DNA of 64,000 nt from Enoplolaimus lenunculus (taxonomy: Eukaryota; Nematoda; Enoplea; Enoplida; Thoracostomopsidae), in assembly GCA_030248215.1 (NCBI GenBank), contig JASANG010000405.1:32657-96656 (forward strand), written 5' to 3'. Made by a program: the position numbers and the translations under genes. Below the pieces are notes generated by a model. The model saw nothing but the letters and a program-made list of their open reading frames with translations, searched no databases and was not told where the DNA came from. This document shows positions 13,163 through 25,331 of the stretch, piece after piece (the first letter of the stretch is position 1; each line of letters starts with the position of its first letter).

Positions 13163-13552
13163 ATGAGGGGGTAATAAGAGGAGATCCCCATTTACAGTTC
13201 AAATCAATAGGAGTCTCTATCCATGATTAGAGTCCGTCAGTAAATAATATAAATCATAGTGATATACAAAGTGTATAGAAGGGACCAAAGTAGAAGAATG
13301 GCATTGTACGCCGCATATATGTATGAGATTTGGGCTACCCGTATAAACTTTATTAGATTCGGAAACCGAGATTAAAATCAGCTAAATGCTTCGGAGCAAG
13401 TCAGCTGTGCCAAAAAATACAAAAAGGGTGTTGTGTCCAACTATTATGTAATGAAGTAGCAATAAATAACAGTCCATAACCGAAGAACACGGGGTTCCCT
13501 CTGGAGAGCCAAAACAAATACGCGTTTTCACCCTTTATTTGGGTCGCGGCAG
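13163..13552 (-). mobile_element. TA-MITE family 1, degenerate reverse copy
   Basis: Reverse-oriented family blocks are visible (GAGGGGGTAATAAGAGGAGA at the left; CAGTCCATAACCGAAGAACA and TTTGGGTCGCGGCAG at the right). The middle is diverged or replaced. It lies about 300 bp upstream of the GPCR start codon. Confidence 0.65.
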
Positions 13553-13850
13553 TATTAAACTCTTGACAGTATTAAACTCCTGACAGAGACTAAGTCTAAA
13601 TTTTAAATCCAGGCCTATAATCCGAAAACTTACCCTAAGATCTAAGCTGCAGATCATAATTCTAACCCTACGCCTACTTACAACAGAACGCTTTTAAACA
13701 TAATCAGAATTTTTCAGCATTTATCCTCATCGTAACGTGAACCAAATTGACAGAAGTGGTATTTTTTCCTAGCTATGTAATTAATATACTTTAAACAACA
13801 ACAATAGTAATAACACAATTCAAGATTAAGAAAGCGAGAAAAATAATTCA

Positions 13851-16800
13851 ATGGGCAACTACTTAGAAAAAGTATCGTGTCAGTTTCTACTCGCGTACGG
13901 AGGTGGCGATGCCGACTATGACGACGACTCCAGCCAATCAGAACAATCCTGGCTTCAATATCAGCCTGCCATTGGTCAAAATTCTACAATAGCAACCACC
14001 AATAATATTACGTTATTTTTCAACACGTCCAGGCGTCATAAGTCCCAACTGGAGTTGAATTTCAATAAAAGCTTGACTAATAGTTCATGGAACATTTCAA
14101 CTGACGGTTTGAGCAGTTTGCATTCAAATTTTGTGTCCATTGCCGTTGTTTATGGTTTGGTATTTTTGACTGGAACACTCGGGAATACCCTTGTAATTGT
14201 TGTTGTATCGAAGTTCAAACGTATGCATAATACAACCAATACATACTTGGCGAGTCTATCAATTACTGATTTATGTTTACTGATATTTTGTATTCCGATT
14301 CAGGTAAAATAACTGTAGAAAGAGTTGAACGATGGAACCTACATTTTGCAGTATTCATCGAAGAATTCCTAACAGACCAGACAAGACACACTTTTACAGT
14401 CTTCAAAATAACGTTTTGGCTTGAAAGTTGATTTTGCAAAATTCAGACGCTTAGCTTTAAGTATTTGGCTCATGTAAAGATCAGGAGCGGAACGTTTTTC
14501 TGTGGGCCTGCAATAGAATAAGCTTAAGCTTTAGTCTAATTTTTCTGTTTGGCTATGGCTTAGGTGTAGGTTTAGGGTTAGAAATAGGCTTATAATACTG
14601 TTCCGCTTCTGTTTTTTACATTGGCCAAGAATTTTGCAATTCGTTGAACGAGTACTTTTATATAATTAGCTGTTATGAAGATTAATACGGTTGCACCTTA
14701 AACACAAAGCAGCTTTATAAATTTATGATGTATATACATCACGGGTGGACCAGAAGGGCAGGGACGGTACAAATGCGGATGTTTCAAAATTTGCGGATGC
14801 GAATTTTTTCAAATGCTCGTTTTCAAGCTTTGAGATCTGTTCGTCAAGACTTCACAGTTTAATGAACAAGAAGCAGTGGGTTCGAACGTTTTACTTTTTG
14901 CTTGCGTAAATGTTGAAAATTTAATACAAAAAAAGGTCAGTTACTATGCAGCCACTTCCCTGAGTGAGGAGGGCACAGCGGCGGTGAGATACATGATGAC
15001 TAGGTCTACACCTCGCATCTTTGGAACCGATTTGGTACTGAAGTCATTGTACATTAACCATTTCTCTCACAGAGTACACTATGAACAAAATAATACAGAT
15101 AGTATGCAAGCAATGATCTCACTACAATTCGTCGCCCGACAACTCGTCGCTTGACAACTTGTAATGTGAAATTTTATGGAGTCGGCAATAGTGACATCCG
15201 CAAAAACATCCGGAAAAATAAATGAGGGTGCGGATGTAAGATCGCACTTAATTTTCGTGGACGCGAATGCCAATATCCGCGACATCTCTGCCGGACAGAG
15301 TTCGTCGGGTGCCCGTGAACTCCATTTCGTATCATAGAATTTTTTAACAGATATCGAAAAATGTTGCCAGTGGAACAACATAATGCAATACGTCTAGATT
15401 TTGTGTATCTAAATCAGTGAACTCATGGCCTCAACTTGAACAAAAAATATGTCATGCAAAAACTCACGGATTTAAAACACAATTGTGTTGGGAGCGCAAA
15501 AATATTCAAACTGGCTCCATTCGCTCGATTCAAGCTTTTATTCACGTTATACTCTGTCGAAACAAAATTATAGCTCATGGAAATAACTGTTTTGTATAAT
15601 TTCAGTATTACAAAATCGTGTCGTACGTCTGGTATATTGGCCGCTTTCCGTGTTATTTGCTCCATTATGTACAAGGATTTACTCAAGTTTGCTCAGTGTT
15701 CACCTTGACAGCTATCAGTATTGAACGGTAAATTAACACTTTCTGCATATAATTTATTTCAACAACTGGTCGGACGCACTCCTTTTATTTTCAACGCAGA
15801 ATCGAACTCGGACTGATTAATTACGAAACACTCGTAATAACCACTGTACCATATAACAAGGTGTTGTGCGCTGCAACATGTTCCACAATCAAAATGCTGC
15901 GAAAGGCATTGATAAATGTTAGCACCGGTATTCTCAAATGCATGATGAGCTTGCAGTTGCAAGTTTTATGAAGAGGGTTTTTGAACTAAACATGCACGTG
16001 TGAATAGGACTTTGTTTTTTATTTTCAGATATTTAGCAATTGTTCATCCAATGAAATCGCTCCGTTTTACTTCACTTGAAACTGCGCGAATTGTAATTTT
16101 AGCGATTTGGATTGTCGCGTTAGTTATGGCAATACCTCATGCTTTAGTTGTGGTAAGCATATTTTAGGCAGACCAAAAGGGTCGGGGTTTGACTATCAGG
16201 AATAGATTTAGTCGAGAAGCACGAAGGTACCGAGACGGGGACTGGAGACAGTGTCACCATCGTCCAAATGCTATTTTATCAGCGTAGAGATCAGATTAAA
16301 AGGGGTGATGACCAGTGGTGTACCGAGAAATTTTGATTGGGGGCGCACCCTGCCAAGTCCGTGCGTTTAGTTTCTTCCTAAAAGCAAACTTACAAACCTT
16401 TAACAGTACAGATCTCAATTTTTGTGAGATTCATGAGGTCGGTCACGCTCCCCTAGTTGGTTCCGAGACGAAGTTCAGCGTTTTTCAATCATTCAGTTTG
16501 GGTAACTGAACCAGGTCGAATTGTTTACCACATGAGCAGGACTTGGAAAAATTATCGCGAGCGAAGAGATGCACACCAGTCTTTTACTCTAATACAGAAC
16601 TTCAATTTGCAGTCTTTGTGTGACAATTTTTGTATCATACGAAGTATTTCTAGGAGCCACGAGTCGAAACAGAATGAGCGAAGTCTCGAAGCCAGAATTT
16701 AGGCTGAGCTTTAAAGAATTAGCTGTACATTGTCGTAGCATTAAATCCCTCTGCAACAGTCTCAAAACATTTCTTTATTCATGAAATGCAGTGGCCACAT

Positions 16801-19800
16801 CACGAAACCGAATCCCCCGATCCAGCACATATTTAATTGTGAAGCTTTGCACAATTTTTTTGTTATCTTGTTTTGAGCTGGTCAGGTTGGGGAATTTTAC
16901 TTTGATATTCACCATTGAACAGCGCCGCAGGTAAAAGTTTTTCGAAAATTGATCAGTGAAATATATCGCGAGCGAACTGAGCGAGAAGCCATAAGTAATT
17001 TTTGCGTGTAATGTAAATTATTGGGTTACAGACTGTTATTTAATATTTTTTAATCCAGCTCCAGCTATTGGATCACACACATTCATCTAATGCCAGTGAT
17101 TTTCAATGGTTTAGATTCATTACATTAGAAATATACTTTTAAGACTTGATTCTGCTGCTATGAAAGCAGGTAATGTTATACTTTGCACCAATAAAATGTT
17201 TTACAACTCTACAACTTTGTGGTAAGCAAAAAAATTTTAGTTTCCCTAAAGTGGGCACCCCAAGGGTCGGCCCCACAATTGGTGGGGGGTGGACAAGCGC
17301 TTCTTCAGGCACTGGTTAGTAATTCTGAACTCTGTCTATTTACAGACTATAATTAGTGAAATAGACTTCTATTTACCGAAACACTGAATAGGGTTATCGA
17401 ACTGTTGATATATATGCCCGTCATATTCGGGTCACTGCCGTAATAGCTTTGTCTTATTGAACAATCGTTAACAGGATGTCGATTCTATCGTAAAAATCAG
17501 TCCAGTACGCGGTACTCCTTTAACAATTAATGCGCGTATATGTAGTGCAAAATCTTCACCAAAACGTAGAGCCCCCTCTGGCTCCTATAGCTGAGTGGTT
17601 ATAGTAAACACCTCCTGCATCCATGAGGCTACGTTTCGAATCATTGGTCGAAGTTATTTCTTAAACTAAATATATAGTAAATATTCCGGGGATAAAGGGT
17701 TAAATGTAACCCTGGTGTATCACGTATGTTAAAATTGTGTATATTTTAGCATTATGAAGAAGTTGAGCATGCCGGCCGGCCATTTTTCTGGTGCTTACGA
17801 ATCGGCGCCACCGATGAGCATGCAACTCAACGACTCATATTTGGATTGTACCAATTTTTAGTGGTCCTACTAATTCCAACAATAACGATGTGTTTTTGTT
17901 ATTGCGCTGTCGCACATACACTGCATAATCGCGCGGCGCATACGTCTAAATGTGAAAAGTAAGCAGAGTTTACAACTGGTTTAGTCAGTCATTGGTCAAA
18001 ATTTTAGAAATTTTGATTGGTTAAAATGGATCGGTGGTCGTCGGTTTGATTCATGTAAACCAATGCACTGTATTTCACGCGTGTTCTTTGAACTCTGAAT
18101 GTCACTTGTGTTCATTGGACGTTTTTATAAACCTTCGTACTTTAGTAAAGCAGATACTTAAGTAGCTGAACCTGTTTGATCTAATAGATGTTAGTCTTTT
18201 TTAAATTGTGTAATTAGTAATCTAACAATAAGTCTTATTTTTTGAAAGGGCACTTGAAAAGTAGACCTCGGATAACTCGACGCCATTCACCTTTGTTTTT
18301 GTTTAAAATCTTTTCGATATTTTAATGCTTAAAGTTAAAAATGTTGACAATTAATGTGCTTATGTGTATTTAAATATTGTAAACGCAATATGTAATATGA
18401 TAGCCAACCTGAGTCTGAATTACAAGAGCCAAGGACTTGGTTTGGCGCTTGATATGAGCAAAAATTAGCTACTTGTAAGTTTTCTCACTGAAAACTGTAT
18501 TTGTTTTCGAATAAAGATAAGGATTTACTCAAGTCGGCGACTTAACTCAGATGTTGTAATGTTCTTGCATCGAGCCCGTAGCGAAGGGGGTAGGAGGCTC
18601 AGCCCCCGCGGTAAAATTGTGTCCCACGTAGAATATTTTCAACGCTGGCTACGGGTCTGTCTTTCATCTGACCTGTGTAGTAAGTTATATATTTAAGCAT
18701 TTTTAATTTAGAGATTGCTATTTTCACTCCGTAAAAGAAATAGAACCCATTAGAGTTCCAAGGCAATTAAATCAGGTCTACCCTACGCCTGTTAACCGAT
18801 ATCTCAATAGGAACAGTACATACATAAACTCATTATGCCCCAATTAATAAAATTACAGCTGTGCGAAGTTTAAAAAATTGTTCGCAAAATATTATTCGGT
18901 GTTGTGCCGATATTCAAGTAGGTTGCCGTATGCCATTGAATTAGTCAAAAAATTTAGCGTCACATTTAAAGATTTGTCTCGCTTAGGGTTGCACTATAGT
19001 CGCCGCGCACCGCCCGACGCCGCTCGATGCCGCCGTGCGCACCAGGACACCAGCACGCGCACCGTAAAACTTTTTAAAAATTCCAACAAATTAATTTTTC
19101 TAACGGTGCGCGGGGGCGAATGGCGGCGAGCAGCAGCTTCAGGCACAGTAAAGTATAACGTAACCCTTACTGGTTATAGAATGAACAAATCCGGTGATTC
19201 GCTTGCCGAAAAGGATGCCGGTTCGACCCGTGGACACCGAATTTTACGCAAATCTTCAAATGCAACTGATGATAAATCAAAAACACAGGTAAAAACAGAA
19301 AAAATACATTAAAAATATGCAAAAAGATTTCTAGTTTGCAAGTTTGAGTGAAAAAGTTCCTACTAATTTTTTAATAATCGTTAGGGAAGACGTAGTGATT
19401 TTTAAATGTACGAAAGAGTTAATAATACCAGTGTCCACAATAGAAGCATTGCAACAATTGCAGTAGGCAGCGGCGGATCCAGAAATTTCTGATGGGGCAG
19501 GCTGGCCAAAGTTATGAAACGCAATGTATACTGCAAGTTTTATGTACCAGTTTTCTGTGAGAGGAAAATGCACTAGTGGCAGTAGGCATAGCTACTTTCG
19601 GTCAACTTTAAGCTATACACGGGGTCAACCACAACAGCTGAGTTGTGGACAACATTTTAGGATGCAAATTGTTTATCTGACGCTCACAATGTGTTTTCTA
19701 GCTAACTAAAATTGAAATGTATGCCGATGACCAACATGAGTTCTAGTAATTTTGAGGCTTGTTGCGAGAGTTTGTCTACGTGAAATTTTTGTGACGTGGG

Positions 19801-20803
19801 AACAAGTTTCAGTGGCATCAAAGAAGATTCCAGCAGCTAATACCTCCATGGACGGGGCATTAAAGCAGATTATGAGTTAACCTATTTCTAGTAGGCAACC
19901 AAGGGAAAATGGTCAATCAGAATAGTTTAAAAACATCGCGAACGACGCCAGTTAGAAGCCAGAGCATTTTTTGCGATAAATTCGTTAAACTAAAACAGGA
20001 CACTTTAGTTTTTGTGGGAAGCCTAACCGAAAATAAGAGCCTTAATCCGAGTCAGGGACGGGCGGAGACCGGCCGTGAAAAATCTCGGTCTTGGTCAACT
20101 ACATATATGTTTTTAGATTGTTCAAATGCTTATCGCGATTGTCCTTTTATTCCTGCTCTGTTGGACTCCGTTTGTGGTTGATGATTTAATGGTCGGCTTT
20201 GACGTATTTTGCTCGCTGAGCTTTTCAAAGCTGCTCAAAACACAGCGGATGGCGTTCGCAATTATGGCTTACGCCAATTCTTGCGCCAATCCATTCATTT
20301 ATGCCCTTTTATCAAGTAATTTTCGCTCACATTTTCGAATCGTTTACTTGCGCACCTGCCGGCGTAAGACTTACTTGAAACGGCTTCAAAGATCACGTGC
20401 TTTTAATACAACCATAAGCGTTCGAAGTCCATCTACCCTTAGATCGCATCGTAGGCAGCATTGTGCGCCCGGGGGGTCCCAAATGCCAACCCCGGAGCAC
20501 GATGGAGCAAGAAGACGGAGTGTTCGGTTTGCAAGAGCGTTCACGGAAGATTGTGGCGAAACGCCTCACCTCCTGGTGCACCAGGGTAGCGATGGGATAC
20601 ATACCACTCAACCGTTAATTTCTACAATCTCAGATGATATTCTACCGATAGATTCTACGCCACCCGTTCACGGTAGAACCTGTGGCACAGAGGCCACTAG
20701 CAACGGCGTGTTGACATTTAGCCGACGACAGGAAATGTCACCAGATTTAAGTGTACGGCTGGATGGAGATGCGATTAATGATAGCAACGTGACAAGGAAT
20801 TGA
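13851..20803 (+). CDS. Class A (rhodopsin-family) peptide-type G protein-coupled receptor, six exons
   Basis: Exons 13851-14303, 15606-15727, 16029-16152, 17750-17958, 19180-19288 and 20117-20803 join in phase (0,2,0,2,0) into 567 codons. The start follows stops upstream and gives a roughly 93-residue extracellular N-terminus with six N-glycosylation sequons (NST, NIT, NTS, NKS, NSS, NIS). TM1 contains GNTLVIVV, TM2 LASLSITDLCLL, and TM3 ends in ERYLAIVHP (the DRY-type motif). Cysteines at FPC before TM3 and FFWC in extracellular loop 2 can form the conserved disulphide. TM6 has FLLCWTPF and TM7 has NPFIYALLS. A basic, Ser/Thr-rich tail of about 160 residues follows. Family knowledge places it at the plasma membrane as a neuropeptide-type receptor. 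The exact ligand group (galanin, TRH, trissin or CCK-like) cannot be fixed by eye. AATAAA signals lie 36-60 bp past the stop. Confidence 0.9.
14465..14628. mobile_element. MITE family 2, intact copy in GPCR intron 1
   Basis: The left end TTGGCTCATGTAAAGATCAG continues into GAGCGGAAC. The right end, read inverted, is TTGGCCAATGTAAAAAACAG then AAGCGGAAC. These are terminal inverted repeats of about 29 bp on a 164-bp element. The centre carries AAGCTTAAGCTTTAGTCTAA. Copies near 9.5, 26.8, 28.9 and 42.3 kb share ends and centre. Confidence 0.8.
17018..17440 (+). mobile_element. TA-MITE family 1 subfamily copy in GPCR intron 3
   Basis: The family block GGGTTACAGACTGTTATTTA opens the recognisable part and CATATTCGGGTCACTGCCG closes it. 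The interior (CCAGCTCCAGCTATTGGATC) matches the copy at 38.9 kb more closely than the other copies, which indicates a subfamily. Confidence 0.65.
17545..17740 (+). mobile_element. tRNA-derived SINE family 2 in GPCR intron 3
   Basis: The sequence CTCCTATAGCTGAGTGGTTA resembles a tRNA A box and GTTTCGAATCATTGG a B box. It is preceded by GAGCCCCCTCTGG and followed by GATAAAGGGTTAA. Related copies sit at 24.3, 40.8 and 41.6-41.9 kb. The copy ends within a few bases of GPCR exon 4. Confidence 0.6.
18995..19150. repeat. GC-rich dispersed repeat in GPCR intron 4
   Basis: CGCCGCGCACCGCCCGACGC-type sequence flanks an AT-rich centre and returns inverted as CGGTGCGCGGGGGCGAATGG. It ends about 30 bp before exon 5. 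It belongs to the same CpG-rich family as 9.7-10.1 kb. Confidence 0.6.
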
Positions 20804-20838
20804 ATACAAACCAAAAAATGAAAGATCAGAGTAAAGAA

Positions 20839-20867
20839 AATAAATGAAAAAACGAAGAAAGAATAAA
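20839..20867 (+). promoter_or_regulatory. Poly(A) signals of the GPCR gene
   Basis: Two AATAAA hexamers at 20839-20844 and 20862-20867 lie just after the stop codon in A-rich sequence, consistent with a short 3' untranslated region. Confidence 0.55.
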
Positions 20868-21198
20868 AGATAAATGAAGGAAAGCATACACCAACCTGAA
20901 TTAAACAAGGATTATTGAACATAAAATGTGTTATATATACTTGAAGCAACCAAGTCGATCGTACTTTTTGGACAAGAATATACAACTGGGCACTAAAATG
21001 ATGCAAACAGTGGACTGTTAGTTCTTAGAATACCCGGCATAGTTTATATATAGGGTGTGGTACTTTGTTTGAACATGAGACATTGATGGCTTGCAGTTGT
21101 TATAAAAACGCTCCGATTCTTTGTTTGATACCTGAGGTGATTTTTCACAAAAAATATATTCGAGTTGACGAAAAACTTCAACCAAGGCCTAGCGCACC

Positions 21199-21885
21199 GT
21201 CCACAATAATTTGCTTACGCTGTGTAGAAAAACGGATTTCTGTTCTTTTCATTGGCAATAACCAGCTTCAGCTTTTTGCTGTCACGACAGCGACATTTTG
21301 TATTGCTTAGTTTATCATACGACTGTTTCAGGATTCGCATTTTAATTTAACTTTTAATTTCGCAACTGAAAAATAACCAATTCCACAATACTGTATTGAC
21401 CCGAATAAGAGGGGGTAATAAGAGGAGGTCCCCATTTTGGGACCGAATCAATAATAGTCCGTTTCCCTATTAAGGGTCCATAAATGTCAATTAACCCTAA
21501 TTGTAGCACATAAATGACTCCAGGACCAAATAATTTGAGTTCGAAACTATAAAGCGTACTTAAATTTTGAAAGTACATTCCTAAGTATAACCTTTTATTA
21601 TCGCTCAAACTATTGAAACGAGACAAATGTATGTTTCATTCAACGGGTAGTTGCAGTACCGGATATATATCAGTAACGAAGGGCGGCGGAGCGTGGGTTA
21701 GAAATAAATAACAGTCCGTAACCGAATAACAAGGGGTACCCTCTGGAGACGCCAAATAAATATCAGTCCCCCCTCTTATTCGGGTCAATACAGTACGATC
21801 TAAAATTACAAAAATCTATTACGGTGCTGTAGAATTGAATTTCCATTTTCTACACAGTGTATGCAAATTATTGCGGATGATACAA
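21199..21885. mobile_element. Older inverted-end element split by a MITE insertion
   Basis: The left part CACAATAATTTGCTTACGCT then GTGTAGAAAAACGGA recurs inverted at 21840-21880 (ACAGTGTATGCAAATTATTG). Between them sits a complete reverse copy of TA-MITE family 1 (21391-21794). This reads as a nested insertion, with the outer element the older of the two. Confidence 0.55.
21391..21794 (-). mobile_element. TA-MITE family 1, clean reverse copy with TA flanks
   Basis: The ends are perfect inverted repeats over at least 20 bp (CTGTATTGACCCGAATAAGA and its complement) and are bordered by TA on both sides. TA target duplication is typical of Tc1/mariner-type elements. About 400 bp, non-coding. 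Confidence 0.85.
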
Positions 21886-23997
21886 AATACGCAGCGTACA
21901 ATAAGTCATACGGCTCCGGCAAAAAATGGGACGCCCGGCTGCGGTATTTTAATTTGTCGGGTGTTTTAAAAATTTCAAAGAACTGAAACAATCATTTGTA
22001 TTTATACAAACTGCCATGGAAGGATTGATCTAGCACCTGTAGATATTGTTTCTAACATTCATGTGTTCTAAATGTTTGCATGTACCCGTGTACCTTCACA
22101 ATTTTGATTGAGTTACAACGCTGGAAAACCTTATAGATGACCACTCATATTTTGAGAGCGTAACAATATTTGAGCGTATTCCAGTTCCAAAACTAAAGGT
22201 TAAACTTCAGCGTAAGTCTAAATATAGGCCCATCCTTGAGCGAAAATAATGGACCGAGACCGTCCATGAAAAGTCTCGGTATCGGTCATTTTTTGTCATT
22301 ACCGAAAAAAAAATATAATTTTAAAAATTATTTCTAATGCTTTTTAGTATTTTTTGTTTTAAATAGTCGTTTGTTTTCTAGAATGTCAAAAACGGGACCA
22401 AGACCTGCCAAATACGAGAATTGCCGAGAGCGAGACTTCCATCCCTCATCCTAAGGCACCTTTATTTGACGTACTTTGAAAAACGGATGCGTTTAAAAGT
22501 AACATGGTCTAAACAAATATTGCAACTAAACACAAGGCTACAAAAATAGTACAGTGGAATAGGATCGGTGTTAAGGTGTTGAAAATTCATCGGCGTAAGA
22601 TGTTCAGCTTTGTACGTAAAGCCTTTGGTTTGCGTACCTTAGGTCACGGAAGGAAAATTGTTAGCTACGTTCTGATATTTGAATGCCGTCTAGTACTAGA
22701 TATGACTTAACTATTCGGCTCCAATCCGGATCCGGCATTTTTGGCATCCGGTCGCAACCTGATATATATGGACAACAGGTTTATACACGTGTGTTTATTT
22801 TTATGTACACACTTCTACAAAAAATTAATATTTTCTCAGTTTTCTTATTCAGGTTCCGGTATCCTTGATTGACAGCGTAAACTGGTTTCGACAATTGATA
22901 AGTATGCCAAGTATCCGGTACACGCTTCTAAAGGCGGACATCGGCATTCTGTTGAGAACACGTACCTCGCAATCCCTCCGACTAAAACTGTCTCCCGTGC
23001 ACATTCTTCTGTCGACGAACAAAATCGTTTTGGTCTCAAAGAATTTTGCTCTCGCGCATTGGACTGCGGTTTCTGGTTCGGTAGACCTGAAAAAATGGCT
23101 GGGTTGCAGAGATATACAAGTCGTTGACTCGCTAATAAAGCAGTTCGCCATTTCATGACTTTCCATTTAACTAATTTTTATTTTTTAAGCATTTTGATTA
23201 CTATAAAAACAACAACCGTTACGGTGTAATCGTATATAAAAATCTGTCATAAAACACAACTCATAAAAGCAAAGATCCATCTTAGCTATAAGCACCTACT
23301 CACTAAGCCTAAGATTAATAAACCCTGCTTTACCACATTTAATCATTTCCGGCATGGAGTATATATACTCTAATCAACTTCATAATAAGTAGGTACATTG
23401 AATAAATACACAATGCACAGTGATAAACTACACGTTTGTGAGAAGTAGAAAATCTCCACAGAACGTGAGAGCGAGCCCCTCGGTCATAGGTTCCAACTTC
23501 TTATTTCTGTAATATACAGCAAAAAAGAAAATTAACATGAATTTTTCCGTGGCATGTATTTTCACTTTTTGGTTCCGTTTCCGGTAATTTTTTCAAATTC
23601 CGGTTGCGGTTTTGGTAAATTGTAATCCCGAATGAACCTTTGCGGCAAATGATTAAGGGAATAGAGCTGTATATCATATTGAAAAAACTTGCAGTTTTTT
23701 AGTATTTGATGGGCTGTAGCCACGCTTGCACTGAACAAAATGGCCGGTTGAAATTAAAAAATATATTACAAACCTGTTAAAAGTGAAAGTTGAAAAATAA
23801 TTAATATTGCGAGAGTCAATCTTTTCCACGACGCTTCAGGTAGCAGCAATCTCAAATTTTGACATTTTTGGTTGCTTTTTAAATTAACCATTACACATAA
23901 ATATGTATCTTATTAAATATAACGGCCTGTATATAAACCAGATTCCGAACAAAATCTAACGGCTTAAGCGCAACCGTGAGCTTACAGTATAAATCTG
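21886..23997. other. Otherwise gene-free stretch
   Basis: Besides the island near 23 kb, I see a diffuse repeat at about 22215-22450 with inverted GAGACCG/CGAGACT motifs, and CCGGTTCCG-type sequence near 23.57 kb that relates to the hAT-like MITE at 28.1 kb. Nothing else is supportable. Confidence 0.45.
22845..23166. other. Unassigned coding-like island
   Basis: About 310 bp of balanced base composition stand out from AT-rich flanks. Three frames stay open across most of it: plus 22865-23158 (97 codons, ending DSLIKQFAIS), minus 23156-22845 and minus 23166-22849. I recognise no domain in any of them. An acceptor-like TTCTTATTCAG lies at the plus-strand left edge, and an AATAAA (23132-23137) lies inside the plus frame near its end. 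It may be a lone exon, a retrocopy fragment or a decayed repeat. Confidence 0.3.
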
Positions 23998-24611
23998 CTG
24001 CAGCGACCCAAATAAGAGCGGATTGTCGATTACGGAGTGCTATTTATTTTTAAGTCTTCTGATGTTAGTTAGACCCAATACATTTCTTTCATGTTCTTTC
24101 TTTTAGACCGGACCTGGTTGATTGTAATTTTTTAATCTTATTTCGGGATTTAATAAAGTTTATGCGAGTTGTCCACGCGTTTGTTACATATTTGAGCAGT
24201 GTAGGCCGTTCTACTTTAGCTTGTGTTATCTACTCTAATTTGAACTATGGACAGACTCCATCTACTACTGCACTTTAACCGTTTCTCACATTAATATTTT
24301 CTATTTCTCCTGAGACCTACTTTTATGCTAGGATTCTAACTCCAGTGAATGAAGTGGGAGGCGTATACCATCACCACTCAGGTATAGGAGCTTCACGCTC
24401 GAGCCCGAGGGGGCTTTCACGTCTTGTGGTGATTTAGTACTATGTATACGTGTTGCAATTGTTAAACACGGTGCGATATATATTATTTTACGTATATACA
24501 CTGCGCTGAGTTGCCTATAGGCAACTCAATGTGAGAAGGGGTTAATTTGGGATACAGACTGTTATTGATTCGGACTCAAAATGGAAACCTCTCTTTTTCG
24601 GAGAACTACAG
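23998..24611 (+). mobile_element. TA-MITE family 1 copy interrupted by SINE family 2
   Basis: The left end CTGCAGCGACCCAAATAAGA and right end TTTTTCGGAGAACTACAG belong to one MITE. Between about 24270 and 24545 sits a reverse SINE family 2 copy bounded by TTAACCGTTTCTCACATTAA and, inverted, TGTGAGAAGGGGTTAA. The SINE therefore inserted after the MITE. Confidence 0.7.
24270..24545 (-). mobile_element. tRNA-derived SINE family 2, reverse copy
   Basis: Read on the minus strand it has GAGCTCCTATACCTGAGTGG... (A-box region) and a B-box-like GGAGTTAGAATCCTAGC. A copy at 40.8 kb matches it over about 165 bp, including CCATCACCACTCAG and GAGGGGGCT on the plus strand. Confidence 0.6.
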
Positions 24612-25011
24612 TGTTATCAGTATTCTCTAAAATCCCCATAGTGCCATGGCCGGCGTTAGGATAACAGTCTTCCCCAAGCAAGTCTCAGTGTGCCCCCAAT
24701 AAAATGTTTAACAGCTCAATTTTATGTTTCGCCAAGATGGGGGCATTCCAAGGATCGGGGCCCAATTGGAGAAGTTTGTGTGCGCTTTCACGGGCACTGC
24801 ATAGTGGTTATGATGGTTTGTTATCCATTAAAACATATCGTCGGTTTTCAGTTGGCGGGACGCCTCTTTGTTGGGACGCCCGGAGCCCTGCCCCCCTGAG
24901 CCCTCTTTAATACTGAGCAACACACCTAAAGTAATTAACAAAACTGATGCAGACCACTTAAGTTTACAAGCCAAACTTTATAAATACCAGCGGCGGATCC
25001 AAAGTTTGTAA

Positions 25012-25331
25012 ATAAGGAGGGCACCCCCTTGTTATTCGGTTACGGACTGTTATTTGTATCCGGGATCGCAGCTGTCCGCTGAATTAAACGTTTATTTGTC
25101 TCGTATCAAAACATGGAACGATAATACTAGGTTACACTTAGGAATATACTTACAAAACTTAAGGACGCTTTAAAGTTTCGAACTCAACTTTATTTGGTCC
25201 TGGAGTTATTTATGGTTATAATTAGGGATATATTACATTTATGGCTCTACGATTGAGGGACTCTATCGGCTTACGGACTCCTATTGACTGGGACTCAAAA
25301 TGGATACAACTCTTATTCGGGTCTCTACAGT
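25012..25331 (+). mobile_element. TA-MITE family 1, 5'-truncated copy
   Basis: The copy begins within the subterminal block (CCCTTGTTATTCGGTTACGG) and runs to the normal right end (TTATTCGGGTCTCTACAG). The first 60-70 bp of the family are missing. Confidence 0.75.
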
